Shown: piece by piece, positions 53,910-63,434 of the stretch
How the letters are laid out: the number at the start of each line of letters is the position of its first letter
Numbering within the stretch: the stretch's first letter is position 1
NCBI GenBank assembly: GCA_963702235.1
Contig: CAVPBZ010000002.1
Coordinates: forward strand, 124,001 to 188,000
From: PALSA-505 sp963702235
GTDB taxonomy: Bacteria > Actinomycetota > Actinomycetes > Streptosporangiales > Streptosporangiaceae
Direction of reading: 5' to 3'
Length of the DNA: 64,000 bases
Notes under the pieces: generated by a model
What the model saw: only the letters and a program-made list of their open reading frames with translations
Databases searched by the model: none
What the model was told of the DNA's origin: nothing
Position numbers and translations under genes: made by a program

Positions 53910-55121
53910 ATGAGAGGTACGCGGGGAACGGCGGCGATAGTGACCGCGGCGGTTCTCGTGCCGGGCGCCGGTCAGGCCGCCCGGGCCCAGGCGGCCCGCG
54001 GCGACTCGGCTCAGGGCGGCCCGCAGCTGGCCAGCCGCGGCACCGTCGTCGACTACCCGCCGGGTCACGTGCCCCGGCTGCCGCGGGTGCGCGCCTCGGC
54101 GTTCGTGCTCGCCGACGCCGGCACGGGCCAGGTGCTCGCCGCCAGGGACCCGCACGGCTGGTTCCGGCCGGCCAGCACGCTCAAGGTACTGACCGCGGTC
54201 AGCCTCATCCCGGTGCTCAACCCGGACGCGACCACTGTCGCGTCGCACGAGGCAGCCACCGTCCAGCCCAACGACGTCGGCCTCATCACCGGCCGGCGCT
54301 ACAAGATCGCCGACCTGTTCCGTGCCCTGCTGACGATCTCGGCCAACGACGCGGCGGTGGCACTGGCCCAGGCGACAGGCTCCTTCCGCCACGGCCTGCA
54401 GCTGATGAACGCCGAGGCGCACGACCTGCGGGCCGACGACACGGTGGCGAAGGAGCCGAACGGGCTCGACGCCCGGGGCCAGCACACCTCCGCCTACGAC
54501 GAGGCGCTCATCGCCAGGCGCGCGCTGGCCATGCCCGCCTTCCTGAAGTACGACCGGACCCTGGCCGCGCGGTTCGAGCTCAAGCCGCGGCACTGGGTCA
54601 CGCTGGTCAACCAGAACCTCATGCTGACCGACTATCCCGGCGACATCGGCGGCAAGATCGGCTGGACCAGCCGCGCGGGCGCCACCTACATCGGCATGGC
54701 CAGGCGGCACGGGGTGACGCTGATCGTGACCCTGCTGCACTGCCCGAGCCTGACCGAGTTCACCTATGCGACCCGGCTGCTCAACTGGGGCTTCGCCGTG
54801 CACGGCAAGGTCAGGCCGGTAGGCACCCTCGTCAGCCCGCTGCCGCCCGGATCCGCGCCGGCGCAGAAGGCGGGATCAGGCGGCACCGGAGCGGCCGCCC
54901 GGCCGCCGGACGCGCGGCCGGCCAGTGCCAGCGGCACCGCCGCCCGGCGGCCCGGCGCGCGGCCCGCCTTCGCGGGCGGCGGGCTCCTGGCCGGACCCGT
55001 CGCCGCCGGAGCGGGCGGCGCGCTGGTCCTCGTGCTGGCGGGCGCCGGGCTCATGCTGCGCCGCAGGCGCGATTCCGCTGCCGCCGCCGGGCGGTCCCGG
55101 TCCGGCCCGCTGTCGGGCTGA
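53910..55121 (+). CDS. dacB1: D-alanyl-D-alanine carboxypeptidase (penicillin-binding protein, DacB1 type)
   Basis: The 403-residue exported enzyme trims peptidoglycan pentapeptides. A signal peptide (residues 1-27) is followed by the catalytic SxxK (PASTLK, Ser89/Lys92) and SxN (SAND, Ser144). The third box reads GGKIGWT, where Ile replaces the Thr of KTG, an uncommon change. A Pro/Ala/Gly/Arg-rich linker leads to a C-terminal membrane helix (GGALVLVLAGAGLML) and a basic tail, anchoring it. The ATG at 53910 follows CAGGAG. A perfect stem-loop lies after the gene. Confidence 0.9.
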   Translation: MRGTRGTAAIVTAAVLVPGAGQAARAQAARGDSAQGGPQLASRGTVVDYPPGHVPRLPRVRASAFVLADAGTGQVLAARDPHGWFRPASTLKVLTAVSLIPVLNPDATTVASHEAATVQPNDVGLITGRRYKIADLFRALLTISANDAAVALAQATGSFRHGLQLMNAEAHDLRADDTVAKEPNGLDARGQHTSAYDEALIARRALAMPAFLKYDRTLAARFELKPRHWVTLVNQNLMLTDYPGDIGGKIGWTSRAGATYIGMARRHGVTLIVTLLHCPSLTEFTYATRLLNWGFAVHGKVRPVGTLVSPLPPGSAPAQKAGSGGTGAAARPPDARPASASGTAARRPGARPAFAGGGLLAGPVAAGAGGALVLVLAGAGLMLRRRRDSAAAAGRSRSGPLSG

Positions 55122-55175
55122 TCCGGGAAGGCGCTGAATCAGCCGGGTTGTCTCAGGCCGACCGGCGAGATGAAT

Positions 55176-55211
55176 GCCTAGTTACACCCCAGCGGTGGGG
55201 TGTAACTAGGC
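55176..55211. terminator. Perfect 15-bp stem-loop between convergent dacB1 and trpS
   Basis: GCCTAGTTACACCCC pairs exactly with GGGGTGTAACTAGGC around AGCGGT. It lies between two genes that converge, so it can serve as a bidirectional terminator. The remaining 160 bases to trpS contain the palindrome CCGGATATCCGG (55290-55301) and no gene. Confidence 0.75.
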
Positions 55212-55373
55212 GTCGATCATGAGGGCAACACGTGACCAGCCCGGCGAACGTTTGTGGTCACGGCATCAGCTGATAACTGGGGCGGGGCCCCGGATATCCG
55301 GCATTCGGCGCAGCCGACAGCCGGAGAGCCGAGTGTCATGCCCCGGCCCCGCACCGCCGGTCACCGCACCCAG

Positions 55374-56414
55374 TCACGCGTCCCGAGCCACGTTCCCCGG
55401 CAGCAGCAGGCCGATGTGGTCCCTGACCTGCGTCATCGTCTCTCCGGCCACCCGGCGCGCCCGGCTGGCCCCCTCGGCCAGCAGCCGGTCGAGCTCGGCC
55501 TCGTCGGCCAGCATCTTCTCGGTCCGCTCCCTGATCGGCGCGAACTCGGCCACCACCAGCCCGGCCAGCTCGCGCTTGAAGGCGCCGTACTGCGTCCCGG
55601 CGTGCGCGGCCTCGACCTCGGCCACCGGCACCCCGGACAGCGCCGAGTAGATCCGCAGCAGGTTGGTGATGCCCGGCTTACCCGTCTCGTCGGCGCGGAT
55701 GTCCGAGCCGGCATCGGTGACCGCCCTGGCGATCTTCTTGGCGATCACCCCCGGCTCGTCGAGCACATCCACGATGCCCTGCGGCGAGGACGACGACTTG
55801 CTCATCTTGGCGGTCGGATCCTGCAAGTCGTTGATCTTCGCCACGCCGGGCAGGATGTACGGCCCGGGCACGGTGAACACCCGGCCGAACCTGTGGTTGA
55901 ACCGCTGCGCGAGATCCCGGGTGAGCTCCAGGTGCTGCCGCTGGTCCTCGCCGACGGGAACCTGGTCCGCCTGGTAGAGCAGGATGTCCGCGGCCTGCAG
56001 GATCGGGTAGGTGAACAGCCCGACGCTGGCCTGATCGGCCCCGCCCCGGGCCGACTTGTCCTTGAACTGGGTCATCCTCGCGGCCTCGCCGAACCCGGTC
56101 AGGCAGCTCAGCACCCAGGCCAGCTCGGTGTGCTCGGGCACGTGGCTCTGCACGAACACCGTGCACCGGTCGGGGTTCAGGCCGGCCGCGAACAGCTGGG
56201 CGGCAGCGATCCTGGTCCGGCGGCGCAGCAGCGCCGGGTCCTGCGGGACCGTGATCGCGTGCAGGTCCACGACGCAGTAGAACGCGTCGTGGGTGTCCTG
56301 CAGGGCCACCCACTGCCGCACCGCGCCGAGGTAGTTGCCCAGGTGGAACGAGTCAGCGGTCGGCTGGATGCCGGACAGGACACGGGGTCGGTCCGGCCGG
56401 GACGGCGATGTCAT
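55374..56414 (-). CDS. trpS: Tryptophanyl-tRNA synthetase
   Basis: A 346-residue class I synthetase charging tRNA-Trp. The HIGH-equivalent is FHLGNYLGA, after SGIQPTADS, and the KMSKS loop is present as AKMSKSSSSPQG. GEDQRQHLELTRDLAQRFN matches the tryptophan-binding region. Full length with no anomalies. It begins 59 bases after the glpD stop on the same strand. Confidence 0.97.
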   Translation of the reverse strand: MTSPSRPDRPRVLSGIQPTADSFHLGNYLGAVRQWVALQDTHDAFYCVVDLHAITVPQDPALLRRRTRIAAAQLFAAGLNPDRCTVFVQSHVPEHTELAWVLSCLTGFGEAARMTQFKDKSARGGADQASVGLFTYPILQAADILLYQADQVPVGEDQRQHLELTRDLAQRFNHRFGRVFTVPGPYILPGVAKINDLQDPTAKMSKSSSSPQGIVDVLDEPGVIAKKIARAVTDAGSDIRADETGKPGITNLLRIYSALSGVPVAEVEAAHAGTQYGAFKRELAGLVVAEFAPIRERTEKMLADEAELDRLLAEGASRARRVAGETMTQVRDHIGLLLPGNVARDA

Positions 56415-56472
56415 AGCCCGAGTTTAGGGCGTGCCAGGTGGCCCTCAGGGCCGGGCCGGACGGCCGCGGGGC

Positions 56473-58275
56473 TCACTTCCCGCCGGCCGCGCCGGTGGCC
56501 GCCAGCGGCACGATGTCGGGGGCACCGAGCCGGATCGCGTCCGCCGCCTGGTCGTCACTGGCCTCCTGCGAAGCACGTTCGGCGGCAATTCCCGCCTGGA
56601 AATGCTCGACCTCACGGGCCGTCTGCCGGGCATCCCAGCCGAGCGGCCCGGCCATCAGCCGGGCGGCCTCGGCGGCGACCGATACCCCGTGGTCCCAGGT
56701 CTCGATCGTGATGTGCGTGCGCCTGGCCAGCGCGTCGTAGAGGTGCCGGGCGCCCTCGTGCGAGGCCGCGTAGACGATCTCGGCGCGCAGGTAGTCATCA
56801 GCGCCGGTCAGCGGCCTGCCCAGCCCGGGGTCGGCCTCGATCAGGCCGAGCACCTCGCCGATCAGCGTGCCGTACCTGTGCAGCAGGTGCTCGATCCTGG
56901 CCACGTGCAGGCCGGAGACCCGGGCCATCTGGTACCGGGAATTCCACAGCGCCTGGAAGCCCTCGGCACCTACCAGCGGCACCTGGTCGGTGCAGGACCG
57001 CGGCACCCGGCCGTCCAGCCCGTGCACCACCGCGTCCACGGCGTCCCTGGCCATCAGCCGGTAGGTGGTGTACTTGCCGCCGGCGATCATCACCAGCCCC
57101 GGCACCGGGTGGGCCACGGTGTGCTCGCGGGAGAGCTTGGAGGTCTCCTCCGACTCGCCGGACAGCAGCGGGCGCAGCCCCGCGTACACGCCTTCCACGT
57201 CGTCGGAGGTCAGCGGGACCCGGAGCACCCGGTTGACCTGGCCGAGGACGTAGTCGATGTCCGACCGGCTGGCGGCAGGGTGCGCCTTGTCCAGCGACCA
57301 GTCGGTGTCGGTCGTGCCGATGATCCAGTGCCGGCCCCACGGGATCACGAACAGCACGCTGTCCGGCGTGCGCACGATGATCCCGGTGCTGGAGTGGATG
57401 CGGTCGCGGGGAACCACCAGGTGAATGCCCTTGGAGGCGCGCACGTTGATCATGCCTCGGCCGCCGACCAGGGCCTGGATCTCGTCGGTCCACACGCCGG
57501 TCGCGTTGACCACCTGCTGGGCCCGGATTTCCAGCTCGGCCCCGGTCTCCAGGTCAACGGCGCGCACCCCGGTGACCCGCTCGCCCTCGCGCAGGAACCC
57601 GGTCACCTGGGTACGGGAGGCGACCATCGCGCCGTAGCTGGCCGCGGTGCGCAGCACGGTGATGACGAACCTGGCGTCGTCCACCTGCGCATCCCAGTAC
57701 CTGATCGCGCCGTGCACCGCGGACCGCTTCAGCCCCGGGGCGAGCTCCAGCGCGGCGCGCCTGGTCAGCTGGTGGTGCGCGGGCAGCCCGCGGACCTGGC
57801 CCAGCGAGAAGCCGAGCAGGTCATACAGCCGCACGCCGGCGCCCACGTAGGCGCGCTCCCAGCCGCCGCGATGGGTAAGCGGGTAGAGGAAAGAGACCGG
57901 CCTGATCAGGTGCGGCGCGATCCGCTGCAGCAGCAGCGCGCGTTCGGTGAGCGCCTCCCTGACCAGCGCGAAGTTGAGCTGCTCCAGGTAACGCAGGCCG
58001 CCGTGGATGAGCTTGCTCGACCGCGACGACGTGCCCGAGGCGAAGTCCCTGGCCTCCACCAGCCCGACCGACAGCCCCCGGGTGGCGGCGTCCAGGGCCA
58101 CCCCGGCGCCGACCACGCCGCCGCCGACGACGAGAACCTGATACTCCTGGGCGGCCATGGCCGCCAGCGCGGCGTCCCGTTCGTCATTGCCGAGCGCCGC
58201 GGCCCGCTTGTCTGCGCTCAGCGCCGTAGCCACCCCGGCCGGCGGCACCGCTGCCCGTCTTCCCCCGGTCTTCAC
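56473..58275 (-). CDS. glpD: Glycerol-3-phosphate dehydrogenase, FAD-dependent
   Basis: The 600-residue flavoprotein oxidises glycerol-3-phosphate to dihydroxyacetone phosphate and feeds electrons to quinones. It has the FAD motif VLVVGGGVVGAGVALDAATR, SSKLIHGGLRYLEQ and the C-terminal domain typical of GlpD. I chose the GTG at 58275 (VKTGGRRAAV); the frame is open to 58350 without coding character. M. tuberculosis glpD2 (Rv3302c) is the probable counterpart. Confidence 0.94.
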   Translation of the reverse strand: MKTGGRRAAVPPAGVATALSADKRAAALGNDERDAALAAMAAQEYQVLVVGGGVVGAGVALDAATRGLSVGLVEARDFASGTSSRSSKLIHGGLRYLEQLNFALVREALTERALLLQRIAPHLIRPVSFLYPLTHRGGWERAYVGAGVRLYDLLGFSLGQVRGLPAHHQLTRRAALELAPGLKRSAVHGAIRYWDAQVDDARFVITVLRTAASYGAMVASRTQVTGFLREGERVTGVRAVDLETGAELEIRAQQVVNATGVWTDEIQALVGGRGMINVRASKGIHLVVPRDRIHSSTGIIVRTPDSVLFVIPWGRHWIIGTTDTDWSLDKAHPAASRSDIDYVLGQVNRVLRVPLTSDDVEGVYAGLRPLLSGESEETSKLSREHTVAHPVPGLVMIAGGKYTTYRLMARDAVDAVVHGLDGRVPRSCTDQVPLVGAEGFQALWNSRYQMARVSGLHVARIEHLLHRYGTLIGEVLGLIEADPGLGRPLTGADDYLRAEIVYAASHEGARHLYDALARRTHITIETWDHGVSVAAEAARLMAGPLGWDARQTAREVEHFQAGIAAERASQEASDDQAADAIRLGAPDIVPLAATGAAGGK

Positions 58276-58324
58276 ATCCCGAACGGTACCCGCGGGTAGC
58301 CAGCGCCCGGAAGCCGGCCAGCGG

Positions 58325-59491
58325 CTACCAGGACCTGGCGCTGGTCTCACCCGGTGCCGTCGGCTCGCCTCGTGGCCGGCTGCTCGGCGTGACCACGACC
58401 TCGACCCGCTGGAACTCCTTCAGATCCGAGTACCCGGCGGTGGCCATCGACCGGCGCAGCGCGCCCATCAGGTTCATCGAGCCGTCCGCGGCGCTGGACG
58501 GGCCGTGCAGGATCTGCTCGAACGAGCCGATCGTGCCGACCTTCACCCGCGCGCCGCGGGGCAGCTCGGGATGGTGGGCCTCGCTGCCCCAGTGATAGCC
58601 GCGGCCGGGTGCCTGCGCGGCGCGGGCGAACGGCGAGCCGACCATCACCGCGTCGGCGCCGCAGGCCAGGGCCTTGGCGATGTCACCGCTGCGGGTCATC
58701 CCGCCGTCGGCGAGCACGTGCACGTACCGGCCGCCCGACTCGTCCATGTAGTCCCGGCGGGCCGCGGCCACGTCCGCGATCACGGTGGCCATCGGCACCG
58801 CGACGCCCAGCACCGCCGTGGTGGTGTGGCCCGAGCCGCCGCCGAACCCGGCCAGCACCCCGGCCGCACCGGTCCGCATCAGGTGCAGCGCCGCGGTGTA
58901 GGTGGCGCAGCCGCCGACGATGACGGGCACGTCCAGCTCATAGATGAAGCTCTTGAGGTTCAGCGGCTCGGCCTGGCCGGAGACGTGCTCCGCCGAGACC
59001 GTGGTGCCGCGGATGACGAAGATGTCCACGCCCGCGTCGATGACCGCCTTGTAATACCGCACGGTGCGCTGCGGCGACAGCCGGGCGGCGGTGGTGACCC
59101 CGGCGCTGCGGATTTCCTCGATCCTGCGCCCGATCAGCTCTTCCTTGATCGGCTCGGCGTAGATCGCCTGCAGCCGCGTGGTGGCCGCGGGCTCGGCCAG
59201 CTCGGCGATCTCGGCGAGCAGCGGCTCCGGGTTCTCGTACCTGGTCCACAGGCCTTCCAGGTCGAGCACGGCCAGTCCGCCGAGCCGGCCGATCTCGATC
59301 GCGGTCTGCGGCGACACCACGCTGTCCATGGGGCAGACGACCAGCGGCAGCTCGAACCGGTAGGCGTCGATCTGCCAGGCGATCGAGACCTCCTCCGGAT
59401 CCCGGGTGCGGCGGGACGGCACCAGGCCGATCTCGTCGAGGGAGTAGGCCCGCCTGCCGCTCTTGCCGCGGCCGATCTCTACCTGCGTCAC
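58325..59491 (-). CDS. guaB3: GuaB3-type IMP dehydrogenase-related protein
   Basis: The 388-residue TIM-barrel protein belongs to the actinobacterial GuaB3 group: EIGRGKSGRRAYSLDEIGLV, CPMDSVVSPQTAIEIGRLGG, HVLADGGMTRSGDIAKALAC. It lacks CBS domains. Orthologues always follow guaB; the exact reaction in most species is uncertain, although GMP reductase activity has been proposed for some. The GTG at 59491 matches homologue starts. Confidence 0.92.
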   Translation of the reverse strand: MTQVEIGRGKSGRRAYSLDEIGLVPSRRTRDPEEVSIAWQIDAYRFELPLVVCPMDSVVSPQTAIEIGRLGGLAVLDLEGLWTRYENPEPLLAEIAELAEPAATTRLQAIYAEPIKEELIGRRIEEIRSAGVTTAARLSPQRTVRYYKAVIDAGVDIFVIRGTTVSAEHVSGQAEPLNLKSFIYELDVPVIVGGCATYTAALHLMRTGAAGVLAGFGGGSGHTTTAVLGVAVPMATVIADVAAARRDYMDESGGRYVHVLADGGMTRSGDIAKALACGADAVMVGSPFARAAQAPGRGYHWGSEAHHPELPRGARVKVGTIGSFEQILHGPSSAADGSMNLMGALRRSMATAGYSDLKEFQRVEVVVTPSSRPRGEPTAPGETSARSW

Positions 59492-59561
59492 TGGTGCACC
59501 TGTTTCATACGCGGTATCGCGCACACAGTATGCCGACCGTGCCGGTGAGGATGAAACAGGC

Positions 59562-61048
59562 TCATTGGCGCCCGCCGTAGTTGGGCGCCTCGACGGTCAT
59601 CTGGATGTCGTGCGGGTGACTCTCGGTCAGGCCCGCCCCGGTGATCTGGATGAACTTCGCTTCCTGCAGCTCACCGATCGTCCCGGCGCCGCAGTACCCC
59701 ATGGCCGCGCGCAGCCCGCCGGTCAGCTGGGTGGCGACGGCGGCCAGCGGGCCGCGGTAGGGCACCTGGCCCTCGACGCCCTCGGGAACGAGCTTGTCCT
59801 CCGACAGCACGTCGTCCTGGAAGTACCTGTCCTTGGAGTAGGAGCGGCCGCCCGCCCGGCCGCGCAGGGCGGCGAGCGATCCCATTCCCCGGTAATCTTG
59901 TACTGCTTGCCGCCGACGAAGACGCGCTCGCCCGGGCTCTCCTCGCAGCCGGCCAGCAGGCCGCCGAGCATGACGGTGTCGGCGCCGGCCGCGATCGCCT
60001 TGGCGATGTCGCCGGAGTACTGCAGGCCGCCGTCGCCGATCACCGGCAGGCCAGCCGCGCGAGCCGCCTGCGCCGCTTCGTAGATCGCGGTGACCTGGGG
60101 CACCCCGACCCCGGTGACGACGCGGGTGGTGCAGATCGAGCCGGGCCCGACGCCCACCTTCACGCTGTCGGCGCCGGCCTCGATCAGTGCCTGCGCACCG
60201 GACCTGGTGGCCACGTTCCCGCCGATCACGTCCACGCTGGTGTTGGCCTTGAGCTGGGCCACCATGTCGAGCACCGGCTCGGCATGGCCGTGCGCGGTGT
60301 CCACCACGAGGAAATCAGCGCCGGCCTCGACCAGCGCCTGGGCCCTGCGCTTGGCGTCCTCGCCCACGCCGACCGAGGCCCCGACTACCAGGCGCCCCTT
60401 GGCGTCCTTGGTGGCGTTCGGGAACTTCTCGCTCTTGGTGAAGTCCTTGACCGTGATCAGCCCGCGCAGCCTGCCGCCGGCGTCCACCAGCGGCAGCTTC
60501 TCGACCTTGTGCCGCTTGAGCAGCGCGAGTGCCTCGTCGGCGGCCGCGCCGACCGGCGCGGTGACCAGCGGCATCGGGGTCATGACTTCGGTGACCCGGC
60601 GGCTGTGGTCGCCCTCGAACCGGATGTCGCGGTTGGTGACTATGCCGAGCAGGATGCCGTTGTCGTCGGTGACCGGCACGCCGGAGATGCGGTACCGGGC
60701 GCAGAGCGCCTCCACCTCGGCGACCGTGGCGCCCGGGCCGCAGGTCACCGGATTGGTGATCATGCCGGCCTCGGACCGCTTCACCGTGTCCACCTGCTGG
60801 GCCTGCTCGTCGATGGACAGGTTGCGGTGCAGCACCCCGACGCCGCCCTGGCGGGCCATCGCCACCGCCATCCTGGCCTCGGTCACGGTGTCCATGGCCG
60901 AGGAGACCAGCGGGATGCGGAGCGAGATGTTGCGGGTGAGCCGCGCGGCCAGATTCGCCTCGCTCGGCATGATCGTGGAGTGCGCGGGCAGCAGGAGCAC
61001 GTCGTCGAACGTCAGGCCGACAGGAGCGAACTTGACGTCATCGGCCAT
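59562..61048 (-). CDS. guaB: IMP dehydrogenase GuaB, apparent one-base deletion near the C-terminal third
   Basis: The enzyme oxidises IMP to XMP, the committed step of guanine synthesis. Barrel, tandem CBS domains (about residues 95-215), the loop VGVGPGSICTTR with catalytic Cys and IGDGGLQYSGDIAKA are all present. After GERVFVGGKQYK the frame breaks near 59895; the rest (YRGMGSLAALRGRAGGRSYS, DKLVPEGVEGQVPYRG) is in another frame ending at 59562. One base added to make AAGATCTACCGG, in place of AAGATTACCGG, repairs it. As guaB is normally essential, this is most likely a consensus error. The ATG at 61048 follows GGGAGG. Confidence 0.9.
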
Positions 61049-61173
61049 AGCGCCTCCCGGGCAGGACAGTGGGTTGGCATCCATCCTAGAGGCCGCGTGC
61101 CGGGCTCTTTACGGTAAGCCGCGCCGCTCACGGTGAGCCGCGCCGCGCGACGCGAGGAGCACCAGGAGGCGGT

Positions 61174-61545
61174 GTGCGGAGCTTCGGCAAGCTGGAGGCC
61201 GCCATCATGGACCGCATCTGGCAGGCGGCCCGCCCGGTGCGGGTCCGCGAGATCTGGGCGGAGCTGCGGGCAGAGCGCGAGCTCGCCTATAACACCGTGC
61301 TCACCGTGGTGGAGATCCTGTACCGCAAGGGCTGGCTGGCCCGGGAGAAGGACGGCCGGGCGTACCGGTACCGGGCGACGGTGGCCAGGGAGGACTACAC
61401 GGCCGGCCTGATGCGGGAGGCGCTGGAGGCCAGCCCGGACCGGGCCGCGGCGCTGCGCAGCTTCGTTCAGCGCATCGACGCCGCCGATGTGCGTCAGCTG
61501 CACCGGATGCTAGACAAGGCGCTGCGTGACGGGGCCGCATCATGA
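61174..61545 (+). CDS. BlaI/MecI-family transcriptional repressor
   Basis: A 123-residue winged-helix repressor: FGKLEAAIMDRIWQAARPVR, VREIWAELRAERELAYNTVL, TVVEILYRKGWLAREKDGRA, followed by a helical dimerisation tail. The GTG at 61174 has CAGGAGG upstream. The stop overlaps an ATG (ATGA at 61542) that opens MIAALVVMSW; in relatives an M56/BlaR1 membrane sensor begins here, but this frame loses membrane character at once and ends near 61720. The partner therefore appears deleted, leaving an orphan repressor. Confidence 0.85.
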   Translation: MRSFGKLEAAIMDRIWQAARPVRVREIWAELRAERELAYNTVLTVVEILYRKGWLAREKDGRAYRYRATVAREDYTAGLMREALEASPDRAAALRSFVQRIDAADVRQLHRMLDKALRDGAAS

Positions 61546-61629
61546 TCGCTGCGCTCGTCGTCATGTCCTGGCAGCCAGGCTATGACCCATGCTCCTTAGG
61601 TGACGGGGCGGACGAGAGGGTAGGCACGG

Positions 61630-62063
61630 GTGTCCAAGGGTGGCGGGAACAGGGAGCAGGTCCGCGAGAAGATCACCCAGATGCGGGCGCTCGAGGCCCG
61701 GCGCAAGCGACGCCGTAGCTGGCTGATCAGCCTCGGCGCGGTCGTCATCGTGGCCGCCACGGCCATCGGCATCGCGCTGGCGGCTTCTACTGGCTGCACA
61801 CCCACGCCGCCGACGGCATCATCCACGTCGAGTCGCCGATCCACCGCACTTACACCCTGGGTAACTTCTCCGACGAGTGGGGCCAGCCGCTCAGCACCAC
61901 CCAGGTGGGGACGGCCACCGGGCCGGTCACCGCGATCTGCAACGGCCAGCGGTACCTGGGCAACCCCCGCGACATCCCGCTGAACCGGCACGCGCAGATC
62001 CAGCTGGAGGTGGGCAAGCCGCTCATCGCCCCGGTCTCGATCACTTTCCCCAACGGCCTGTAG
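61630..62063 (+). pseudogene. Conserved actinobacterial membrane protein with apparent internal deletion and frameshift
   Basis: The first part (MSKGGGNREQVREKITQMRA, then a basic stretch and helix WLISLGAVVIVAATAIGIAL) is in one frame. From 61785 another frame gives FYWLHTHAADGIIHVESPIH, RTYTLGNFSDEWGQPLS and a proper end at 62063. From memory of the family, about 100 residues normally separate the helix from the WLHTHAADG block, including a His-rich strand pair. They are missing here and the frame changes at the junction. Either a real deletion or an assembly gap. Confidence 0.6.
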
Positions 62064-62168
62064 CCTCGCGCCGTCGGCCGGGTCACCTTCCGGCGCACTC
62101 CCAGACTGATCCAGGACCAAGCCTGTAAACAGTATTTGCGCGCGCCAGTGATCCGGTGCCGGGGCGGC

Positions 62169-63434
62169 TCATTGGCCCGCGTGCCGCGCCCCGCTGCTGC
62201 CCGGCCCACGGGGCTGGCGCATCCAGAACTGCCAGGGCTGGGCCTGCGGCGAGTGCCGGCCAGCCGAGGCGTGGCGGCCAGGACCGCTCCGGGCATGGCG
62301 CGAGACCCCCGGCCGCCCGGCAGCTCCAGGACGCGCCCCGGGACCGCGCGGCACGGCGCCGGCGCGGCGGACGTTACTGCGGTGGCTTGCTGCGGGCCCG
62401 CCGTGACGGCCGGCCGCCCTGGCCCGGGCCCTCCCCCCGGTGCCGCTACCGCCTCTGGCACCAGCACCAGCCCTCGACCCGGCACCGCCCCTGGGACCGG
62501 CTGAGAGCGCTCCGCGGCGAGCCGCACTCCGGGCGCCCGCCCGAGCGCCAGCACCGCCCCTGGGACCGGCTGAGAGCGCTCCGCGGCGAGCCGCAGCCCG
62601 GGCGCCCGCCCGAGCGCCAGCACCGCCCCTGGCACCGGCTGAGGGCGCGACCAGGCCCGGTACGCGCGTCCGGGCCCGGGCAGCCGGGCCGGGTATCTGT
62701 AGTCCGCCCCGCACGACGCGGTGCAGCGCGGCGGGCCCGGCGCCCCGCGCCCCGGTCCGTGCCCCGGCGCGAGCTGCACCTGCCGGGAGGCTCCGCGTGG
62801 CGTCCGAATTCACCTGGCCGGCGCGCTGCACCGCGGGCTGAAGAGCAACCGACAGCGGCGCCGGCCCGCGGCCACCGCCGCCAGCCGGCCACAGCGGGCT
62901 GGCCACCACGGCGGTCGCGAGCACCGCGGCCGCCCCGGCCAGTCCGGTGATCAGCGCCCGCACCGGCACCCGGCGCACCGGCCGCGGCAGCCTGCCGCCG
63001 GCCGGCTGCTGCCGCGTCTGGCCGGGAAGGCCCGCGCCGCCTGGCCGCGCGGCAGCGGCCGCACCGCTCTGCCCTGCACCGGCTGGCGTATCGCTTGGCC
63101 GCGCGGCGGCGACTGCGCCTGCCGGGATCGCGCTCTCCGTGGTCGCGGCGGCGACCGCACGTGGCGGCGACGCGGCGCGCAGCGGGACGGCGGCTGCGGC
63201 GCCCGGCGCGTCCACGTCGCGGCTGAGCGCAGCCAGCAGCCCGATCGCCGGATCCGCCCGCACATGGGGCGGAACCTCGCGGCGCTCGGCGAGCGCATCG
63301 ATGACCGCCTCGGCTCGCTGGATCTCGCCGAGGCTGACGACGTCGTCTGCCCGCGCGCTGTCCGGCGGGAGATCCGGCGAGTGCGGAACTCGCTGGTGAC
63401 CGCCGGGCGGCACGGGGCCGTCCCCCGCTGTCAC
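62169..63434 (-). CDS. rsdA: Anti-sigma-D factor RsdA-like protein
   Basis: A 421-residue membrane protein. The cytoplasmic N-terminus carries the RsdA motif (SLGEIQRAEAVIDALAERRE, ADPAIGLLAALSRDVD) that binds the sigma factor. A membrane helix (VRALITGLAGAAAVLATAVV) lies near residues 153-172. The long C-terminal part is Ala/Gly/Arg/Pro-rich and includes 69-bp tandem repeats, with little folded character. The GTG start at 63434 overlaps the sigma stop (GTGA), as expected for a coupled pair. M. tuberculosis RsdA (Rv3413c) occupies the same position. Confidence 0.8.
   Translation of the reverse strand: MTAGDGPVPPGGHQRVPHSPDLPPDSARADDVVSLGEIQRAEAVIDALAERREVPPHVRADPAIGLLAALSRDVDAPGAAAAVPLRAASPPRAVAAATTESAIPAGAVAAARPSDTPAGAGQSGAAAAARPGGAGLPGQTRQQPAGGRLPRPVRRVPVRALITGLAGAAAVLATAVVASPLWPAGGGGRGPAPLSVALQPAVQRAGQVNSDATRSLPAGAARAGARTGARGAGPAALHRVVRGGLQIPGPAARARTRVPGLVAPSAGARGGAGARAGARAAARRGALSAGPRGGAGARAGARSAARRGALSAGPRGGAGSRAGAGARGGSGTGGRARARAAGRHGGPAASHRSNVRRAGAVPRGPGARPGAAGRPGVSRHARSGPGRHASAGRHSPQAQPWQFWMRQPRGPGSSGARHAGQ
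62501..62638 (-). repeat. Two tandem 69-bp repeats in the rsdA C-terminal region
   Basis: Units begin at 62501 and 62570 with CTGAGAGCGCTCCGCGGCGA and differ at only a few places. A third, decayed copy starts at 62639. Since 69 is divisible by three, the frame is kept and each copy adds 23 residues (SAGPRGGAGARAGAR type). Confidence 0.85.

Noticed and set aside
56431..58299. 622-codon open frame on the plus strand
   Set aside because: It is antisense to glpD, has Arg/Gly/His-rich composition typical of mirror frames in high-GC DNA, and shows no domain.
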